In this document: positions 54,689-63,850 of the stretch, piece by piece
Position numbering within the stretch: the first letter of the stretch is position 1
Layout: every line of letters begins with the position of its first letter
Assembly (NCBI GenBank): GCA_041392845.1
Contig: JAWKLG010000022.1
Location: 1-64,000, forward strand
Source: JAGQWW01 sp041392845
GTDB lineage: Bacteria; Bacteroidota; Bacteroidia; Chitinophagales; Saprospiraceae
Length of the DNA: 64,000 bases
Reading direction: 5' to 3'
The notes under the pieces: generated by a model
The model's database searches: none
Told to the model about the DNA's origin: nothing
The model's input: the letters and a program-made list of their open reading frames with translations, nothing else
Translations under genes and position numbers: made by a program

Positions 54689-55010
54689 GGACCGGGCAGG
54701 GAACCCAAAATAAAAATAACGACACCGGACAAAAACCAGACATCTATTCAAATTGTATTAAAAACACTAAGACAATTTGGTTCAGAAAATTATCTTTGTT
54801 GGCTGCCAGTTTTAAAAATAAAATTCAAAAATCATGCGCACAACCTTACAATTATTCTGTATGGGCTTTTGCCTGTTTTTGTTGACAAATTCAAACACCA
54901 TGGCTCAAAACCCTGATTACGAAAAAAAGATAGACGACCTTTTGGCCAAAATGACCCTGGAGGAAAAAGTAGGCCAAATGAATCAATACAATGGCTTCTG
55001 GGAAATTACC
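54563..55010 (+). repeat. 448-bp duplication (copy 2), inside intact bglX locus
   Basis: Partner of 53471-53918. It continues into the intact bglX gene, whereas copy 1 breaks off after the codon for Thr in FWEIT. Confidence 0.9.
54791..54798 (+). promoter_or_regulatory. -7 promoter box (TATCTTTG) for bglX
   Basis: An exact TAnnTTTG box 36 bp before the bglX ATG. It lies about 100 bp after the last REP, so the REP array is directly upstream of the promoter. Confidence 0.7.
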
Positions 55011-57083
55011 GGCCCTGCTCCTTCAGACGGTGATGCAAAAAAGAAGTATGATGATTTAAAAAAAGGACTGGTAGGCTCTGTGCTTAATGTAAAAGGGGTA
55101 GAAAATGTTAGAAAACTGCAGAAAATTGTAGTAGAGGAATCTCGATTAGGAATCCCACTAATTTTTGGATTCGACATCATTCATGGTCATAAAACCCTCT
55201 CCCCTATTCCGTTGGCAGAAGCAGCATCCTGGGATTTAGAAGCCATCAAAAAATCTGCAAGAGTAGCTGCAACCGAAGCATCTGCCCTTGGAATCAACTG
55301 GACTTTCGCTCCAATGGTTGATATTTCACGCGATGCAAGATGGGGTCGCGTAATGGAAGGATCCGGAGAGGATCCGTATCTGGGTTCAAAAATTGGCGTG
55401 GCCCGTGTTGAAGGATTCCAAGGTGATGACTTAAGCCAACCGAATACCATTGCTGCCTGCGCCAAGCATTTTGCCGGATATGGTTTTTCCGAGGCTGGAC
55501 GTGACTACAACACAGTAGATGTTGGAACTTCAACCTTGTACAATATCATTTTTCCACCTTTTAAAGCAGCTGTAGACGCAAATGTGCGCACTGTCATGAA
55601 TTCCTTCAATGTATTAAATGGAATTCCTGCAACTGGCAATGAATTTTTACAAAGAGATATTTTAAAAGGAAAATGGAATTTTGACGGATTTGTCATTTCA
55701 GATTGGGGCTCGCTGGGAGAAATGGTTACCCATGGATACGCAACCGACCTTGAAGATGCTTCCAGATTAGGTGCAAATGCAGGTTCCGATATGGACATGG
55801 AATCTTATGGTTACGTAAAATACCTGAAAGGTTTGGTTGAATCTGGCAAGGTAAAAGAAGAAGTAATTGACGAAGCTGTCAGAAGAATCTTAAGGGTCAA
55901 ATTTGAATTAGGCCTATTCGACGATCCTTATAAGTATTGTAATGAAGAAAGAGAAAACAGCCTTTTGTATCATGAAGACCATATGGCTGCTGCTTTAGAT
56001 ATGGCCAAGAAATCAATTGTCCTTTTAAAAAATGAAAAGAACCTTTTGCCTTTAAATCCCAACCAAAAAATCGCAGTTATTGGTGGATTGGCAGCAGAAA
56101 AAAACAGCCCGCTTGGTTCCTGGAGAATTGGCTCGGATGATAATTCCGCAGTTTCGGTTTTGGAAGGTTTGGATAAGGCCGGAATCAAATACACCTATGC
56201 CAAAGGTGCAGATGTCCACTTAGGAGAAACCACTTTTATCAACGAAGTAAAAGTCAATGAAAATGATCGCAGCGGTTTTACGGAAGCAATTGAACTGGCA
56301 AAAGAATCAGATGTAATTATCATGGTCTTAGGTGAGCATGGATTTATGAGTGGAGAAGGAAGAAGTAGAACCAAACTCGACTTACCGGGCGTCCAAGATG
56401 AACTTTTAAAAGCGATCCATTCCAGAAACCCAAATGTAATTCTGGTTTTGATGAGTGGACGTCCTTTGGCTTTGCCCTGGGCCTCAGAAAATGTTCCCAC
56501 CATAGTTGAAGCCTGGCAATTAGGAACCCAATCTGGACATGCAATCGCGGAAGTTCTTACAGGAGCTTACAATCCTTCCGGCAAATTGCCAATGACCTTT
56601 CCAAAGTCCGTTGGCCAAATTCCTATTTATTACAATCATTTTAATACAGGTCGCCCTGGTCCAATTGACCTGGTATTTTGGACACATTATATCGATGAAA
56701 GTAATGAACCTCAGTTTCCTTTTGGACATGGTTTGAGTTATACTACATTTGAATATTCAGATCTAAAAACGGAAGTGGTAGGAAAAAATCAGGTTAAGGT
56801 TACCGCCAAAGTTACCAATACCGGAAAAGTGAAAGGCGAAGAAGTTGCTCAATTATACATTCGCGATATCATTGCTCAACCTGTAAGACCAGTTAAAGAA
56901 TTAAAAGGATTTGATAAATTTGAACTGGAGCCCGGAGCGTCCAAAACAGTAAGTTTCACGCTTACAGACCAGGAATTGGGTTATTATGATACCAACGGGA
57001 ATTTTAAAGTTGAACCCGGAACTTTTTGGGTCATGGTCGGAACCAATTCAAATGAAGGAATAACCGGACAATTCAAATTATAA
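54834..57083 (+). CDS. bglX: Periplasmic/exported beta-glucosidase, GH3 family
   Basis: 749 residues: signal peptide (LFCMGFCLFLLTNSNTMAQ), GH3 N-terminal barrel (DLLAKMTLEEKVGQM, GIPLIFGFDIIHGHKT, PMVDISRDARWGRVMEGSGEDPYLGS, ACAKHFAGYG), the catalytic nucleophile Asp in FVISDWGS (about residue 290), the GH3 C-terminal domain (KKSIVLLKNEKNLLPL, LGEHGFMSGEGRSR) and a fibronectin-III-like tail (VAQLYIRDIIAQPVRPVKELKGF). It removes terminal beta-glucosyl residues from oligosaccharides. Its 5' end and promoter are duplicated upstream. Confidence 0.97.
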   Translation: MRTTLQLFCMGFCLFLLTNSNTMAQNPDYEKKIDDLLAKMTLEEKVGQMNQYNGFWEITGPAPSDGDAKKKYDDLKKGLVGSVLNVKGVENVRKLQKIVVEESRLGIPLIFGFDIIHGHKTLSPIPLAEAASWDLEAIKKSARVAATEASALGINWTFAPMVDISRDARWGRVMEGSGEDPYLGSKIGVARVEGFQGDDLSQPNTIAACAKHFAGYGFSEAGRDYNTVDVGTSTLYNIIFPPFKAAVDANVRTVMNSFNVLNGIPATGNEFLQRDILKGKWNFDGFVISDWGSLGEMVTHGYATDLEDASRLGANAGSDMDMESYGYVKYLKGLVESGKVKEEVIDEAVRRILRVKFELGLFDDPYKYCNEERENSLLYHEDHMAAALDMAKKSIVLLKNEKNLLPLNPNQKIAVIGGLAAEKNSPLGSWRIGSDDNSAVSVLEGLDKAGIKYTYAKGADVHLGETTFINEVKVNENDRSGFTEAIELAKESDVIIMVLGEHGFMSGEGRSRTKLDLPGVQDELLKAIHSRNPNVILVLMSGRPLALPWASENVPTIVEAWQLGTQSGHAIAEVLTGAYNPSGKLPMTFPKSVGQIPIYYNHFNTGRPGPIDLVFWTHYIDESNEPQFPFGHGLSYTTFEYSDLKTEVVGKNQVKVTAKVTNTGKVKGEEVAQLYIRDIIAQPVRPVKELKGFDKFELEPGASKTVSFTLTDQELGYYDTNGNFKVEPGTFWVMVGTNSNEGITGQFKL

Positions 57084-57085
57084 AT

Positions 57086-57117
57086 AAAAAAGGGTGGCTT
57101 TCAAGTCACCCTTTTTT
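57086..57117 (+). terminator. Rho-independent terminator after bglX
   Basis: AAAAAAGGGTG pairs with CACCCTTTTTT; the T-run ends the hairpin 34 bp after the stop. Confidence 0.92.
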
Positions 57118-57149
57118 ATTTTTGAACTTTACCTTTTATTCAAAGCTAC

Positions 57150-57668
57150 ATGAAATCAGAAGACGAAGAACTGGTTAAATCCAGAAAAATCAGAATGGCA
57201 AAGTATGTCCTGGAAGATTTCGAAGAAGGAAATCAAAAAATTAAAAAGGTCGGATTTTTTACAATCGGACTTGGCTTATTATACCTGGCGACTTCTACCC
57301 TATTCAAACCGGACAATTATTGGGCAGCTTTTTATACTTTGGGGACAGGTGGTCTTTTGCTTTATTTAAATGAACGTACCAATTGGAAAAAAGGCAATCA
57401 AGTAGAAATTGGATTGATATCATTTGCTCTTTTACCAGTCCTTGAGTTTTTTTTTATTGGATCGCCTGAAAAACTTATCCCTGGTTTGGGTGAAACTCGC
57501 AATTACAAAATCATAAGCTCCTTGACCTTATTAAATGACCTCACACCGCTAATATACCACTTCCTCAAGTTGACATTCGTGTACCCTTTTGTTATCATGC
57601 TTTTTAAAAAAATAGAATTGAACAGGCTTCCCGAATCTTTGAAGATGGAAATTGGTTGGAAAAATTAA
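57150..57668 (+). CDS. Membrane protein of unknown function
   Basis: 172 residues with a charged N-tail (KSEDEELVKSRKIRMAKYVLEDFEEG) and about four helices (VGFFTIGLGLLYLATSTLF, YWAAFYTLGTGGLLLYL, QVEIGLISFALLPVLEFFF, LIYHFLKLTFVYPFVIML). No family recognised. A small lipoprotein gene follows 52 bp downstream. Confidence 0.68.
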   Translation: MKSEDEELVKSRKIRMAKYVLEDFEEGNQKIKKVGFFTIGLGLLYLATSTLFKPDNYWAAFYTLGTGGLLLYLNERTNWKKGNQVEIGLISFALLPVLEFFFIGSPEKLIPGLGETRNYKIISSLTLLNDLTPLIYHFLKLTFVYPFVIMLFKKIELNRLPESLKMEIGWKN

Positions 57669-57720
57669 AAATGCCCAACCTAATAAAGAATGAAACCTGT
57701 CTTTTAAAAAAAAACAGCTT

Positions 57721-58185
57721 ATGAAATTTTTAAAAATCACCTTTCTGCTCAGCATTTTAGCGTTAGCCTCTTGTGGAAAAGAAACGCTCACAACCATCTC
57801 AGACGAGCATTTTGTTTTTGCAGTATACTATGGAGAATGTCAGGGAAATTGTTTTACCGGCTTTAAAATGCAAGAAGGTGAAATCTTTCCGGACATTGAA
57901 GATTTTGGCTATCAGGAGGAATATGATTTTTCTACTACTCCTTTAAGCCAGGAGGAGTATGAATTGGCGAGTGAACTTTTGGATGAGTTCCCAAAAGAAT
58001 TATTGGATAGCAGAAAAGATACTTACGGGTGTCCAGATTGTACTGACCAAGGTGTCGTGTACCTTGAATTACAAACAAAAAATGGAATAAGGAAATGGAT
58101 GTTGGATACTTTTGATGAAGATCAAAGTCAGGAAATAATTGATTTCAAGGATAAAGTTTTGAAAACAATTCAGGATTTAAAGTAA
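57721..58185 (+). CDS. Small lipoprotein of unknown function
   Basis: 154 residues: lipobox LALASCGKE, then an unusual Cys pattern (GECQGNCFTG and YGCPDCTDQG) and acidic stretches. The four Cys could form disulfides or bind a metal outside the cytoplasm. Family not recognised. Converges with the gene at 58194. Confidence 0.72.
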   Translation: MKFLKITFLLSILALASCGKETLTTISDEHFVFAVYYGECQGNCFTGFKMQEGEIFPDIEDFGYQEEYDFSTTPLSQEEYELASELLDEFPKELLDSRKDTYGCPDCTDQGVVYLELQTKNGIRKWMLDTFDEDQSQEIIDFKDKVLKTIQDLK

Positions 58186-58193
58186 ATACTGCA

Positions 58194-59138
58194 CTATTCC
58201 ACCTTTCTCATTTTTAATCCGTTGATGATACCTTGCTTTTTTTCTTTTTTGCTAAAAGCATGCATTGCGGGCATTTCATTTTTCTGAGAAATGGTATAAT
58301 GTGCTCCCGGCTTGTGATTGATAAATATCTCCTTGCCCTCCCCTGAGAAAACCCATTGGGTATCAGCTTGGGCATAAGCCATTTGATAATTGACAGGATT
58401 GGGTTGGTTGGGACTTTCGTCTACCAAGTAAATTTTATCGCCCATCTTTTTCAAAGCTATTTTTTCAAAAACAAGCGTATCATCTCCTTCAACTCTATAC
58501 CCTTTTCCTAAAATCACATTGCTGTCTTTCACGACCCATGAAGTTTGAATCGCCTGTAATTTTTGTTCAGGAACCCAATCTCCTTTTAACCAGGAAAATT
58601 GTTGAAAATCATCACTTAAATCTTCTGATGCGTATGATTCTACCAGTTTCATTTTGGATTGGTTCATCCTAGAACCTTCGCTGATGGCCAATTGACGATT
58701 AGGTTCAGGATCCATCATATCGAGGTATTCGTCGTCTTTATCCGTCCCGGTTTCAACAACCGCATATGCTGCATCATCCACACCGGTATCAAAATAAGCA
58801 TCAAAAACATTCCTGTAGGCTTTCATGGTTGCCAACTCCTCAGCATAAGCCTGAAATTCATTCAAATAATCAAAATCTTCCACCATCTCAGCCGGAGCAT
58901 CCAGCGAAGCAAATTGTTGAGAAGCATTGTGATTTTTCAACATGAAATTGGCCAAAAATGCCATGGCAACCAAAAGGAGAAAGGTCGCTGCTATTGAGAA
59001 TTTATTCCAAAAATACAGTCGGCGATGAATAGGCTTTTCATCCAGTTTCTTCTCCAATCTGTTCCAGGCATCAACCGGTGGTTTTTGAGAGAAATCCTTC
59101 TGGCGATAAATATCAAATATGGTTCGTCTGTTAGACAT
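58194..59138 (-). CDS. Single-pass membrane protein, anti-sigma-like with DUF6265-type C-domain
   Basis: 314 residues. A cytoplasmic N-part (MSNRRTIFDIYRQKDFSQKPPVDAWNRLEKKLD) precedes one membrane helix (FSIAATFLLLVAMAFLANFML, ~48-68) and a large outside domain that ends in a lipocalin-like region starting FSWLKGDWVPEQ. The plan (short inside tail, one helix, sensor outside) and its place in the operon headed by an ECF sigma factor suggest an anti-sigma role. No zinc-anti-sigma HxxxCxxC motif is seen, so this is inference. Confidence 0.62.
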   Translation of the reverse strand: MSNRRTIFDIYRQKDFSQKPPVDAWNRLEKKLDEKPIHRRLYFWNKFSIAATFLLLVAMAFLANFMLKNHNASQQFASLDAPAEMVEDFDYLNEFQAYAEELATMKAYRNVFDAYFDTGVDDAAYAVVETGTDKDDEYLDMMDPEPNRQLAISEGSRMNQSKMKLVESYASEDLSDDFQQFSWLKGDWVPEQKLQAIQTSWVVKDSNVILGKGYRVEGDDTLVFEKIALKKMGDKIYLVDESPNQPNPVNYQMAYAQADTQWVFSGEGKEIFINHKPGAHYTISQKNEMPAMHAFSKKEKKQGIINGLKMRKVE

Positions 59139-59208
59139 ACTTTATAATCTTTACGCAATTCAAAAGGACAGATGCAAGGAAGAAAAAAATTGGTGTATGA
59201 AAACCAGC

Positions 59209-60492
59209 TTATTTTTCGTTTTTATAAACTTTTCCTTTTTTCATAACGAACCTAACATCCTGAAGGGTTTTGATATCGTTTAGAGGATTGCCAGAGACAG
59301 CAATAATATCAGCTTGTTTTCCCACTTTCAATGTTCCAACTTTATCAGCAATTCCCAGTAATTCAGAAGTACTAACCGTTGCTGATTTAATTGCTTCAGC
59401 AGCTGGCATTCCGGCCTCTACCATGTATTGAAACTCCATCGCATTTTTACCGTGGGCAAATACACCTGAATCTGTACCAAAGGCAATTTTCACTCCTTTC
59501 TTGTAGGCTTTACCAAAAGTTTCCTGGATTTTTGGACCAATTGCAAGTGCTTTTGGCACTACTACACTCGGATAATAATTTGGAATCAATGCTGAATCTG
59601 CTACAGCTTTACCTGCAGTAATGGTCGGAACATACCAGGTACCTTTTTCTACCATCAAATCCATGGTTTCTTCACTCATCAACGTTCCGTGTTCTATACT
59701 GGTAATACCTGCCTCAACTGCTCTGCGCATACCTTCATCTCCATGAGCGTGAGCAGCGACATGGATTCCAAAATCATTGGCAGTTTCGATGATGGCATTC
59801 AATTCTTCCTGTGTGAATGCTGGTCGATATCCATCGCGAGCAACACTCAACACACCTCCGGTAGCAGTTATTTTTATCAAATCTGCACCGTTTTTAACCT
59901 GTTGTCTTACTGCTTGACGACAAGCATCTGGTCCGTCAGCTACGCCTTGTTCAGGCCCTGGATAATCATATAAATCTTTTCTGGCTCCATTGGTAGGATC
60001 GGCATGACCACCAGTCACTGCAATACTTTTACAAGCTGTAAAAATGGTCGGTCCATCTGTAAGCCCCTGTGCTATAGCCTTTTGTAAAGAAACATTGACG
60101 CCACTTCCTCCTAAATCACGCACAGTAGTAAATCCTGCCATCAATAATCTTTTTGCAAAAACTGCTGATTGAAAAGCAATATCAGCATCGTTCATGGTAA
60201 AACGCTGGAGGTACCGATTTGGATTGGTTTCAAATTCGATGTGGACGTGCATGTCCATCAGTCCGGGTAAGACGGTTTTGTCTTTTAAATCTATGGTTTC
60301 AAATCCAGAAGGTGCATTTACAAATCCTTTTTCTACTTTGGTGATGGTACCATTTTCGACCACAAGAGTCATTTTGGGTTGAAGTTCAAAGCTTTCGGCA
60401 TCCAAAAGATTTCCGCAATGGATATAACTACCATTTTGGGCGAAAGAAACAATCATTCCAAGGCAAAAAAACAGACTTGTAAATAATTTCAT
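59209..60492 (-). CDS. Exported amidohydrolase (imidazolonepropionase-like / Xaa-Pro type)
   Basis: 427 residues with a signal peptide (FTSLFFCLGMIVSFA) and an amidohydrolase-superfamily barrel: metal ligands in LPGLMDMHVHIEFE (HxH), Lys in GADLIKITATGGV, HAHGDEGMRRAVEAGITSIEHGT (His ligands) and Asp in AFGTDSGVFAHGKN. Similar exported enzymes act on dipeptides or hydantoin-like substrates; the substrate here is unknown. The mscS gene lies 15 bp upstream. Confidence 0.9.
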   Translation of the reverse strand: MKLFTSLFFCLGMIVSFAQNGSYIHCGNLLDAESFELQPKMTLVVENGTITKVEKGFVNAPSGFETIDLKDKTVLPGLMDMHVHIEFETNPNRYLQRFTMNDADIAFQSAVFAKRLLMAGFTTVRDLGGSGVNVSLQKAIAQGLTDGPTIFTACKSIAVTGGHADPTNGARKDLYDYPGPEQGVADGPDACRQAVRQQVKNGADLIKITATGGVLSVARDGYRPAFTQEELNAIIETANDFGIHVAAHAHGDEGMRRAVEAGITSIEHGTLMSEETMDLMVEKGTWYVPTITAGKAVADSALIPNYYPSVVVPKALAIGPKIQETFGKAYKKGVKIAFGTDSGVFAHGKNAMEFQYMVEAGMPAAEAIKSATVSTSELLGIADKVGTLKVGKQADIIAVSGNPLNDIKTLQDVRFVMKKGKVYKNEK

Positions 60493-60507
60493 ACTTAGAA
60501 TATTAGG

Positions 60508-61350
60508 TTAGGGTTTTTCATTCAACATTTCCACCACCTTTCTTACCGTCTTTCTTCTGATTTCTTTTTCCAACTCTTTGTCCTGCTCTTTTAAAACATA
60601 TTGAAATTTCAAGGTGACGGCATCTTTGTTAATTTCCTCAACCTTCAACCTGAAACTATTAGGAACAATATGCTGGGAATATTCGGAAAGGTGACTGGCA
60701 AGTTCTTTTTCAAGAATCTCCACAGGCTGTAAGTTATTGATATTAAGGACAAATTCAATACTTATCTTCTTCGTTTCTCTTTTAGTGTAATTCAATACCG
60801 TAGCATTGAAGACTGTATTGTTTGGAATGTAAATCAAATCGTCGTCATCATTCAGCAAATGCATATTCAACAAATTGATATTGATAATTTTCCCTTTGTA
60901 ATCATCAATCTTCACCTGATCTCCCAAACTCAATTCGTCCGAAAAAGTAATGATCATTCCATTGATTACATTGGAGATATAATCTTTTGAAACAATAGCA
61001 ATGGCAGCCGCGATTACCGTCATGGAAATGAAAAACTGCTTGATATCGACTTTGAAAAGTGCCATTAAGGTAACAACCACCCCGGCCAGGAATACCATAT
61101 TATAAATATGGGAAAGTCCAAGCGTAAAATTGTCCTGACGACTTGGAATGGGTACTCTGCGTCGGTATAATCGAATCAACCAATCTCTTAAAATGGAAAA
61201 ACCTAAAAGGAAGGTGGCAAAACGAACCATTACGATCAAGTAATAATCGTATTTACCAAAGACGTCATTTACCCATTCCAGTTCCTCTGACTGGATAAAA
61301 ATCAAAACAACGAAGATGAGCACTTTAAGTGCACCACTAACGAGATTCAT
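60508..61350 (-). CDS. MscS-family mechanosensitive ion channel
   Basis: 280 residues with three to four helices (the pore helix near FFISMTVIAAAIAIVSKDYISNVINGMIITF) and the MscS beta domain (LSLGDQVKIDDYKGKIININLLNMHLL, DDLIYIPNNTVFNATVLNYT). It opens on membrane tension to release solutes. It starts 11 bp after the sigma factor gene. Confidence 0.93.
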   Translation of the reverse strand: MNLVSGALKVLIFVVLIFIQSEELEWVNDVFGKYDYYLIVMVRFATFLLGFSILRDWLIRLYRRRVPIPSRQDNFTLGLSHIYNMVFLAGVVVTLMALFKVDIKQFFISMTVIAAAIAIVSKDYISNVINGMIITFSDELSLGDQVKIDDYKGKIININLLNMHLLNDDDDLIYIPNNTVFNATVLNYTKRETKKISIEFVLNINNLQPVEILEKELASHLSEYSQHIVPNSFRLKVEEINKDAVTLKFQYVLKEQDKELEKEIRRKTVRKVVEMLNEKP

Positions 61351-61361
61351 ATGTCTGAAGG

Positions 61362-61901
61362 TTAAATTTGCTCCTGGTTTTGTACATTTTTGTACAAGTC
61401 TTCCAATCGCTTTCGGGCCAAAATTAATTGAGATTTTGAAGTATTAATACTAATTCCCAATTCTTCTGCAATTTCCCTATGCTTATAACCTTCCAACACA
61501 TAAAGGTTGAATACAGTTCTATATCCGTTGGGCAAATGATCCAATAATTTCAGGAGGTCCTCTGCTATTAAATTATCTTCTACTGAGAGTTCTTCGGTAT
61601 GATCCAGGTTAGGATGGATTTCTTCGGCAAATTTGAGCACATTGTTTTTTCTAAGTGCCATCAGACATTCATTGACCACGATTCTACGCACCCATCCTTC
61701 AAAACTTCCTTCTTCGTTGAATTGATCAATCTTGCTCATCGCTTTAAACAAACCTTCAATGAGCATATCTTCCGCATCAGCCTGGTTTTTCATGTACCTT
61801 AGACAGACACCGTACATAACAGGTGAATAGCGATCATAAAGGGCTTTTTGAGCCTTACGATCCTGCTGTTTACAACCTTGTACGATTTCCATTTCTGTCA
61901 C
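61362..61901 (-). CDS. ECF-type RNA polymerase sigma factor
   Basis: 179 residues: region 2 (ALYDRYSPVMYGVCLRYMKNQADAEDMLIEGLFKAMSKI, SFEGWVRRIVVNECLM) and region 4 (LDHLPNGYRTVFNLYVLEGYKHREIAEELGISINTSKSQL, an HTH for the -35 element). It heads the operon of mscS, amidohydrolase and the anti-sigma-like membrane protein, which suggests an envelope-stress circuit. Confidence 0.93.
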   Translation of the reverse strand: MTEMEIVQGCKQQDRKAQKALYDRYSPVMYGVCLRYMKNQADAEDMLIEGLFKAMSKIDQFNEEGSFEGWVRRIVVNECLMALRKNNVLKFAEEIHPNLDHTEELSVEDNLIAEDLLKLLDHLPNGYRTVFNLYVLEGYKHREIAEELGISINTSKSQLILARKRLEDLYKNVQNQEQI

Positions 61902-62044
61902 GGGCCGTCTAGCTTAAAGGTGTTTTTATCCGTTTTGAAAATAAAGATGCAGCTGAAAAGCTTCTTGGTGTGAAAGGTAAAAATTTCCAATCGGGCGCCT
62001 AAACATTTTTGTTTATCTTAAGCCCGAAATCAGGAAGGAAATAT

Positions 62045-63253
62045 ATGGAGATTTTAGAGAAAGTATTTGAAATGACTGCCTTCGATGATCTGGCAGCGAA
62101 TCCGGGAAGCTTGTTGATGATTGCCCTTGGATTTTTTCTTTTGTACTTGGGCATCAAAAAAAGATATGAGCCATTATTGTTGATACCTATAGCATTCGGA
62201 GTCCTGCTGGCAAATTTTCCCGGTGGCGGAATGTCTGTTATCCAATCCAATGAACTCAACAATATTGAACACCTTACCCTTTTGGAAATAGCAAAGGAGC
62301 ATGGCATCATGAACATGCTGTATTATGCTTTGATAAAAACAGGTCTTTTACCTCCATTGATTTTTCTGGGTGTGGGTGCCATGACTGATTTTGGGCCTAT
62401 GCTTCGAAATCTTCGCTTGGCCTTTTTTGGTGCTGCTGCTCAAATTGGAATATTCACCGTATTGATTTCAGCAGTATTATTAGGTTTTACCTTGAAAGAA
62501 GCGGCATCACTTGGAATAATTGGAGGAGCAGATGGCCCGACAGCCATTTATACGACCATCATTTTGGCTCCGCATTTATTGGGCCCTATTGCCATTGCAG
62601 CATATTCGTACATGGCCTTGGTACCGGTAATTATTCCCTGGGTTGTTAAACTTCTGACCAATGAAAAAGAGCTAAAAATAAACATGAAAGCTCAGGATAA
62701 ATTATATCCAAACAAAGTGCAAATCAAAAATATAAGGGCATTGAAAATCATGTTCCCTATTGTTCTGGCTACCGTTGTTGCCTTACTGGTGCCTTCTTCA
62801 GTTCCTCTTGTTGGACTTTTACTTTTTGGGAATCTTATCAAAGAAATTGGTAGCGACACCAGTCGACTTTTTCAGGCTGCTTCAGAAACCATTATGAATA
62901 CAGCGACTATTTTTCTGGGACTTACTGTAGGAGCGACCATGAGTGCGTCCACTTTTTTGCAATCCCAAACCCTAATGATAATCGTAGGAGGGTTCCTCGC
63001 CTTTGCGATTTCAATTGCAGGTGGCATTTTGGCCGTCAAAGTGTACAATATCTTTGCTAAAAAGAAAATCAACCCGCTGATTGGAGCAACTGGATTAAGT
63101 GCCGTGCCTATGGCCTCTCGCGTAGCCAATGAAATTGCCTTAAAACACGACCCAAGCAACCACCTCCTTCAATATGCTATGTCCAGCAATATTTCCGGCG
63201 TAATTGGCTCTGCAGTAGCAGCGGGTGTTTTGATCGCCTTTTTAGGTTCTTAA
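62045..63253 (+). CDS. Sodium-translocating decarboxylase beta subunit (OadB/GcdB/MmdB)
   Basis: 402 residues with about nine to eleven membrane helices and the family motifs FLGVGAMTDFGPML, SLGIIGGADGPTAIYTTIILAP (Na+-site Asp) and a C-terminal ATGLSAVPMASRVANEIALKHDPSNHLLQYAMSSNISGVIGSAVAAG. The subunit couples decarboxylation of a biotin-bound carboxyl group to Na+ export. Alpha and gamma subunits are not in this window to either side, so the complex must be completed elsewhere or beyond the window. Start at ATG 62045 (MEILEKVFEM). Confidence 0.93.
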   Translation: MEILEKVFEMTAFDDLAANPGSLLMIALGFFLLYLGIKKRYEPLLLIPIAFGVLLANFPGGGMSVIQSNELNNIEHLTLLEIAKEHGIMNMLYYALIKTGLLPPLIFLGVGAMTDFGPMLRNLRLAFFGAAAQIGIFTVLISAVLLGFTLKEAASLGIIGGADGPTAIYTTIILAPHLLGPIAIAAYSYMALVPVIIPWVVKLLTNEKELKINMKAQDKLYPNKVQIKNIRALKIMFPIVLATVVALLVPSSVPLVGLLLFGNLIKEIGSDTSRLFQAASETIMNTATIFLGLTVGATMSASTFLQSQTLMIIVGGFLAFAISIAGGILAVKVYNIFAKKKINPLIGATGLSAVPMASRVANEIALKHDPSNHLLQYAMSSNISGVIGSAVAAGVLIAFLGS

Positions 63254-63462
63254 TGATGGTCGTTTCCTTTCTTTTTCAAAGAAAAACCCGTCATAATACT
63301 TAATAGTATGGGAAGTGCAAGGATGGAAAGCCACCACTGACCGGTGAATCCTGCCAGGATTACCACACCCATCATCAGGTAAAAACGTAAAATTACTGCG
63401 CCGATACTTAGATTGTAAAACATGGTAAATGGATTTGATTTTAAATCATTAAAACTATCCAT
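63250..63462 (-). CDS. Small two-helix membrane protein
   Basis: 70 residues with two hydrophobic helices (LRFYLMMGVVILAGFTG, WLSILALPILLSIMTGF) and a basic His-rich tail (KKKGNDHH). It overlaps the end of the decarboxylase gene by 4 bp on the opposite strand. Function unknown. Confidence 0.6.
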   Translation of the reverse strand: MDSFNDLKSNPFTMFYNLSIGAVILRFYLMMGVVILAGFTGQWWLSILALPILLSIMTGFSLKKKGNDHH

Positions 63463-63850
63463 ACTTCACTATCCGCTTGGATGATTTCCGTCAAATTGCC
63501 AATTGATTTTTATCAACTTTGAAGGATTTCTTCAAAACCTCGGTGTTTGGCAAGATTTTTTCCTATTAAATATTACATCCTGCGTCCATGTCTTAACCGA
63601 CTGATTAAGTTATATTTATACATAATTTTATTAAAAATTAAAATTTTTCTTAACTTTTTCAGGCATTAGAAGCTCAGGATGCATAATTTTGGGGCTGAAA
63701 GCAAGTGTTAAAATGAAGCCCCGCCTAAGATTTCGGCGAGGTCCTTTCCAACTTTCCGGAATATTGATACATACTAATGAGAATTGATACAGGCTACGGT
63801 GTCCGATTCAATCCTACGCCTGTAATCCCATAACAAAATTGTCGATTACG
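63463..63850. other. Gene-free stretch, weak hairpin only
   Basis: About 390 bp without a supported ORF. A modest inverted repeat (CCCGCC around TAAGATTT, then GGCGAGG) lies at about 63719-63742. It may belong to the 5' region of the next gene. Confidence 0.45.

Noticed and set aside
63719..63742. Terminator or riboswitch before the last gene
   Set aside because: The stem is short and has a mismatch, there is no T-run, and no known riboswitch pattern could be matched.
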